A stretch of DNA of 64,000 bases from Rhodohalobacter halophilus (lineage in GTDB: Bacteria > Bacteroidota > Rhodothermia > Balneolales > Balneolaceae). Below are positions 61,062-64,000 of this stretch, in pieces. The notes under the pieces were generated by a model, which ran no database searches, was not told the origin of the DNA, and saw nothing but the letters and a program-made list of their open reading frames with translations. The position numbers were made by a program, and so were the translations under genes. The stretch lies in the NCBI RefSeq assembly GCF_001715195.1, contig NZ_MDWE01000001.1, positions 1 through 64,000 on the forward strand, written 5' to 3'. The first letter of the stretch is position 1, and each line of letters opens with the position of its first letter.

Positions 61062-62684
61062 ATGGCTTTACGAGGACAAGACGACAAACCGGAGTCTCAA
61101 AAAACCGGTATTAACCGATACTTTGACATTCACAAGCCGGTTTTCTGGCCGTCGGTCATTTTAATTACACTTTTGATCGTCGGAACGTTAGTTACCGGGG
61201 AAGCTGCAGAGGAGGTGTTCAGTACAATTCAATCCAGTATAACAGATTGGGCAAGCTGGCTCTTTGTAGCTGCCGTTAATATTTTCATCGGTTTTGCACT
61301 CTACTTTGCGTTCAGCAAGTATGGAGGAATCCGGCTTGGAGGAGAGGATGCCGAGCCCGACTTCAGCACGATGGCCTGGTTTGCCATGCTCTTTAGCGCC
61401 GGTATGGGAATCGGCTTGATGTTCTTTGCCGTGGCTGAACCGATGTGGCACCTGCTCTATCCGCCTCACGCCGAAGCCGGTACAATAGCTGCCACCCGCG
61501 ATGCAATGGGTGTTACCTTTCTCCACTGGGGTTTACATGCATGGGGCGTCTATGCAATTGTAGCCCTGGCACTTGCATTTTTTGCCTTTAACCGCGACCT
61601 GCCCCTCTCCTTCCGATCAGTATTCTACCCAATTTTGGGAGATCGAATTGATGGATGGATCGGTGATGTTATCGATATACTTGCCGTTCTTGCAACGCTC
61701 TTCGGGCTTGCAACTTCGCTCGGCCTGGGGGCTTCTCAAGCCGGTGCCGGTATCGAGTATGTTTTTGGGCTCGAGAACACAACCAACCTTCAGGTAATGA
61801 TCATTATCGGTGTAACGGCAGTCGCAGTGGTTTCTGTTGTACTCGGAATTGATAAAGGGGTAAAAGTGCTGAGTGAATTCAACATTCGTGTTGCTGCACT
61901 TTTTCTGCTTTTCATCCTGGTTGTGGGGCCAACCCTCTATATTTTAGGATCATTCGTACAGAATATCGGCCACTATGCACAGAACTTCCCATCCTATGCA
62001 TTCTGGACCCAGTCTTACGAAGAGGGTGAGTTTATGTCTACCTGGACTGTTTTCTACTGGGCCTGGTGGATTTCATGGTCGCCTTATGTAGGTATGTTTA
62101 TTGCCCGAATTTCACGGGGACGAACGGTTAAACAGTTCGTTTTGGGAGTTCTAATTGTCCCCACTCTCATTACCTTCTTATGGATGAGTGGATTTGGCGG
62201 GAGCGCACTCTATCTCGAAACCAACGGAATTGCAGAAATTGCAGCCGCGGTAGAGGCAGATCAAACCACCTCACTATTCATCCTGCTGGATCAGTTTCCA
62301 TGGGCTATTATCACATCGTTCCTGGCAATTATTCTGGTTCTGAGTTTCTTCGTTACATCTTCTGACTCCGGCTCACTGGTTATTGACGGACTTACAAGTG
62401 GCGGTAAACTGGATGCACCGGTTGGACAGCGAATTTTCTGGGCATCCACCGAGGGGCTTGTAGCCGCGGTACTCCTGATTGGCGGAGGTCTGACTGCACT
62501 TCAGGCGGGAGCCATTAGTACAGGATTGCCATTTGTTATAGTTCTGCTGGTAATGTGTTACAGTCTGCAACGGGGTCTGCACAAAGAACATCAGGATATG
62601 ATGCGTCAGGACAGAGACAAAGAGCGTCAGTCCTACAGAGACCTTGTCATGAATGCTATTAAAAAACAAAGAAAATCGGAGTGA
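61062..62684 (+). CDS. BCCT-family betaine/carnitine/choline transporter
   Basis: A 540-residue membrane transporter with 12 helices and the BCCT signatures GMGIGLMFFAVAEPMWH and WTVFYWAWWISWSPYVGMFI (the aromatic Trp box) plus SSDSGSLVIDGLTSGG. It takes up compatible solutes such as glycine betaine with Na+, protecting against salt stress. C-terminal tail is basic and hydrophilic (HQDMMRQDRDKERQSYRD), as in osmosensing members. Co-transcribed with the UspA gene 7 bases downstream. Confidence 0.93.
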   Translation: MALRGQDDKPESQKTGINRYFDIHKPVFWPSVILITLLIVGTLVTGEAAEEVFSTIQSSITDWASWLFVAAVNIFIGFALYFAFSKYGGIRLGGEDAEPDFSTMAWFAMLFSAGMGIGLMFFAVAEPMWHLLYPPHAEAGTIAATRDAMGVTFLHWGLHAWGVYAIVALALAFFAFNRDLPLSFRSVFYPILGDRIDGWIGDVIDILAVLATLFGLATSLGLGASQAGAGIEYVFGLENTTNLQVMIIIGVTAVAVVSVVLGIDKGVKVLSEFNIRVAALFLLFILVVGPTLYILGSFVQNIGHYAQNFPSYAFWTQSYEEGEFMSTWTVFYWAWWISWSPYVGMFIARISRGRTVKQFVLGVLIVPTLITFLWMSGFGGSALYLETNGIAEIAAAVEADQTTSLFILLDQFPWAIITSFLAIILVLSFFVTSSDSGSLVIDGLTSGGKLDAPVGQRIFWASTEGLVAAVLLIGGGLTALQAGAISTGLPFVIVLLVMCYSLQRGLHKEHQDMMRQDRDKERQSYRDLVMNAIKKQRKSE

Positions 62685-62691
62685 GGAAATT

Positions 62692-63597
62692 ATGAAAGAT
62701 TCAAAACACTGGTTAGCGTGCCTCGATCTGTCCAACATGGACGAAATCCTGATCGGGTACTCTGCATTTTTAACATCGGTAGTGAAACCCAAAACCATCA
62801 CATTTTTCCATACGGTTGAATCGGGACCAACAGCACTCGAAATTGTTGAACAGTTCCCGGAAATTGAGACCGAAGAGGAGTTTCTCGATCTGATTCGCGG
62901 CGAACTCAAGGAAAAAGTTGAGGGCCATTTTGATGATGACTCCATCGAAATAAGAATTGTCATCAAACAGGGAAAACCCACCGATCAAATCATTGATCTG
63001 GCCAACTCCTTAGAACCCGACCTTATTTTGATGGGGAAAAAGATCGGTTATGCAGGAGAGGGAGTGGTTCCGCGTCGAATTCTCAAATATGTCTCCTCAT
63101 CAATTCTATTTGTTCCGGAGAACAGCCGTTATAACCTTGAAAAGGTATTGGTCCCGGTTGATTTTTCTGAACAGTCAGCAAAGTCCGTACAAACGGCAAA
63201 AGCTCTGGTGAACGATGAAAATGTAACAGCACAGCATATCTATCGATATCGGGCTCAGTTCTTTCCGTACACTCTCTCCGATGAAGAGAAGCGTGAGGTT
63301 GACTCGAAGATTGAGAAGAAGATGCAGAAGTTTATAAATGAGAACGGTATTTCTGATAAGGTGAATTTTGTTCTCACTCTGCATAAAAAGGGAAAAGTAG
63401 CTGATGAAGTCTACAACCAGGTTGTGAAGGATCAGGTCGATTTTATAATCGTATCGTCCAAATCAAAGAAACTGAGCAGTATTGTCGGTCACGATTTTAC
63501 CGATAAGATGGTCGACTATGCTTTCGGTGTTCCGCTTCTGGTTCAGAAAAACAAGGAGAAGCACCGCAAGTTTCTGAAATCCCTTTTCGGAGATTAA
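62692..63597 (+). CDS. Tandem universal stress protein (UspA family)
   Basis: A 301-residue protein from the ATG at 62692, preceded by gaggaa at a good spacing; it starts 7 bases after the BCCT stop. Two UspA folds are present. The first (about 1-140) lacks the nucleotide loop, and the second (about 145-285) keeps LVPVDFSEQSAKSVQTAKAL but its G-rich ATP loop is reduced to SSIVGHDFTD. Linked to an osmolyte transporter, it may gate or tune it under stress, as proposed for UspA proteins next to transporters. A terminator follows. Confidence 0.9.
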   Translation: MKDSKHWLACLDLSNMDEILIGYSAFLTSVVKPKTITFFHTVESGPTALEIVEQFPEIETEEEFLDLIRGELKEKVEGHFDDDSIEIRIVIKQGKPTDQIIDLANSLEPDLILMGKKIGYAGEGVVPRRILKYVSSSILFVPENSRYNLEKVLVPVDFSEQSAKSVQTAKALVNDENVTAQHIYRYRAQFFPYTLSDEEKREVDSKIEKKMQKFINENGISDKVNFVLTLHKKGKVADEVYNQVVKDQVDFIIVSSKSKKLSSIVGHDFTDKMVDYAFGVPLLVQKNKEKHRKFLKSLFGD

Positions 63598-63618
63598 TCT
63601 GAAAATATAACCCAACAA

Positions 63619-63650
63619 AAAAGCCTGGAATCAACTCCGGGCTTTTCTAT
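63619..63650 (+). terminator. Rho-independent terminator after uspA
   Basis: aaaagcctgga (63619-63629) pairs with tccgggctttt (63636-63646) with one G-T pair, followed by a short T-rich tail. Confidence 0.8.
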
Positions 63651-63682
63651 TTAAAACCGATGTTTAAACACTTTTTGCAGTT

Positions 63683-64000
63683 CTAATCGTGTTTGTAGAC
63701 CACACCCTCCTTCATCACAAAACGGACATTTTCGAGTGTAGAAATGTCCCGAAGCGGATTCCCGTCTACGGCAATTATGTCGGCTAATTTACCTGCTTCT
63801 ACCGACCCTATCTGATCTTCCAAACCTAATACAGCTGAAGCGGTCTGAGTTGCACTCAGTAGTGCCTCGGCTTCAGGCATCCCCACTTCTACCATGTAGC
63901 CAAACTCTTGGGCATTATCGCCGTGGTGGAACACACCGGCATCAGTACCAAATGCAATTTTCACTCCATACCGATACGCTTCTGCAAAAGTGTTCTGAAT
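63683..64000 (-). CDS. Amidohydrolase-family protein, C-terminal part
   Basis: The last 105 codons of a gene that continues beyond the window edge; the reading frame stays open to base 64000. It contains VKIAFGTDAGVFHHGDNAQE (the metal-binding Asp of the amidohydrolase fold) and the closing part GLEDQIGSVEAGKLADIIAV, GNPLRDISTLENVRFVM. This matches imidazolonepropionase-like hydrolases, often periplasmic in this lineage. A GTG at 63962 is an internal codon rather than the start. Confidence 0.85.
   Translation of the reverse strand: MQNTFAEAYRYGVKIAFGTDAGVFHHGDNAQEFGYMVEVGMPEAEALLSATQTASAVLGLEDQIGSVEAGKLADIIAVDGNPLRDISTLENVRFVMKEGVVYKHD

Overview
The window looks like a stretch of chromosome from a Bacteroidota-related marine or halophilic heterotroph, most likely Balneolota (Gracilimonas/Rhodohalobacter-like). 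This is inferred from gene content, not from a marker search: a TonB receptor with a carboxypeptidase-like N-terminal domain, many short-lipobox lipoproteins, BlaI plus tandem M56 (BlaR1-like) genes, a CzcA-TolC fusion, a dimeric class II glycyl-tRNA synthetase, a DASH cryptochrome, and salt-related transporters (BCCT, NhaC). Housekeeping genes (scpB, priA, asd, glyS, pcm, two tRNAs) are scattered between accessory regions.

Layout. 0-7 kb: metal-linked TonB receptor, a ribbon-helix-helix/zinc-ribbon regulator and MerC, with palindromic operators; then scpB and a coupled pair made of an aspartoacylase-like enzyme and a glutamate-cysteine-ligase-like/CBS fusion. 7-13 kb: a multi-PAS histidine kinase split by an in-frame amber codon, a lipoprotein and a beta-lactamase-fold hydrolase. 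13-29.6 kb: the most unusual part. Seven imperfect inverted repeats have the architecture of integron attC sites (outer GTTA/TAAC cores, inner arms with unpaired bases always on the same side). They flank minus-strand gene packages: higBA, a DUF433/PIN-like pair, a GLUG-repeat lipoprotein and a three-gene membrane package. No integrase is visible, so this resembles a cluster of attC sites lacking an integrase. A 9-kb metal-efflux island (P1B-4 ATPase, CzcB, CzcA-TolC fusion, small His/Cys exported protein) sits between two of the sites and carries a stray duplicate of the czcB 3' end. A Fic/antitoxin-like pair lies at the left end.

29.7-47 kb: priA lacking one of its two zinc sites, dispersed hairpin repeats, a trypsin-like lipoprotein, pullulanase, PfpI, asd, glyS, two alpha/beta hydrolases, sodC, a large zinc metalloprotease and a broken beta-barrel gene. 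47-52 kb: BlaI repressor with its operators and two M56 antirepressor-like proteases, then a fasciclin protein. 52.6-64 kb: pcm, NhaC antiporter, tRNA-Thr, tRNA-Arg, a DUF697 protein, DASH cryptochrome, an outer-membrane porin, a BCCT transporter coupled to a tandem UspA protein, and the 3' part of an amidohydrolase cut by the window edge.

Several genes carry apparent inactivating changes (in-frame TAG in the kinase, TAA in the barrel, TGA just before the fasciclin start, indels in fic). They may be true decay or sequence errors; read-level checks would decide.
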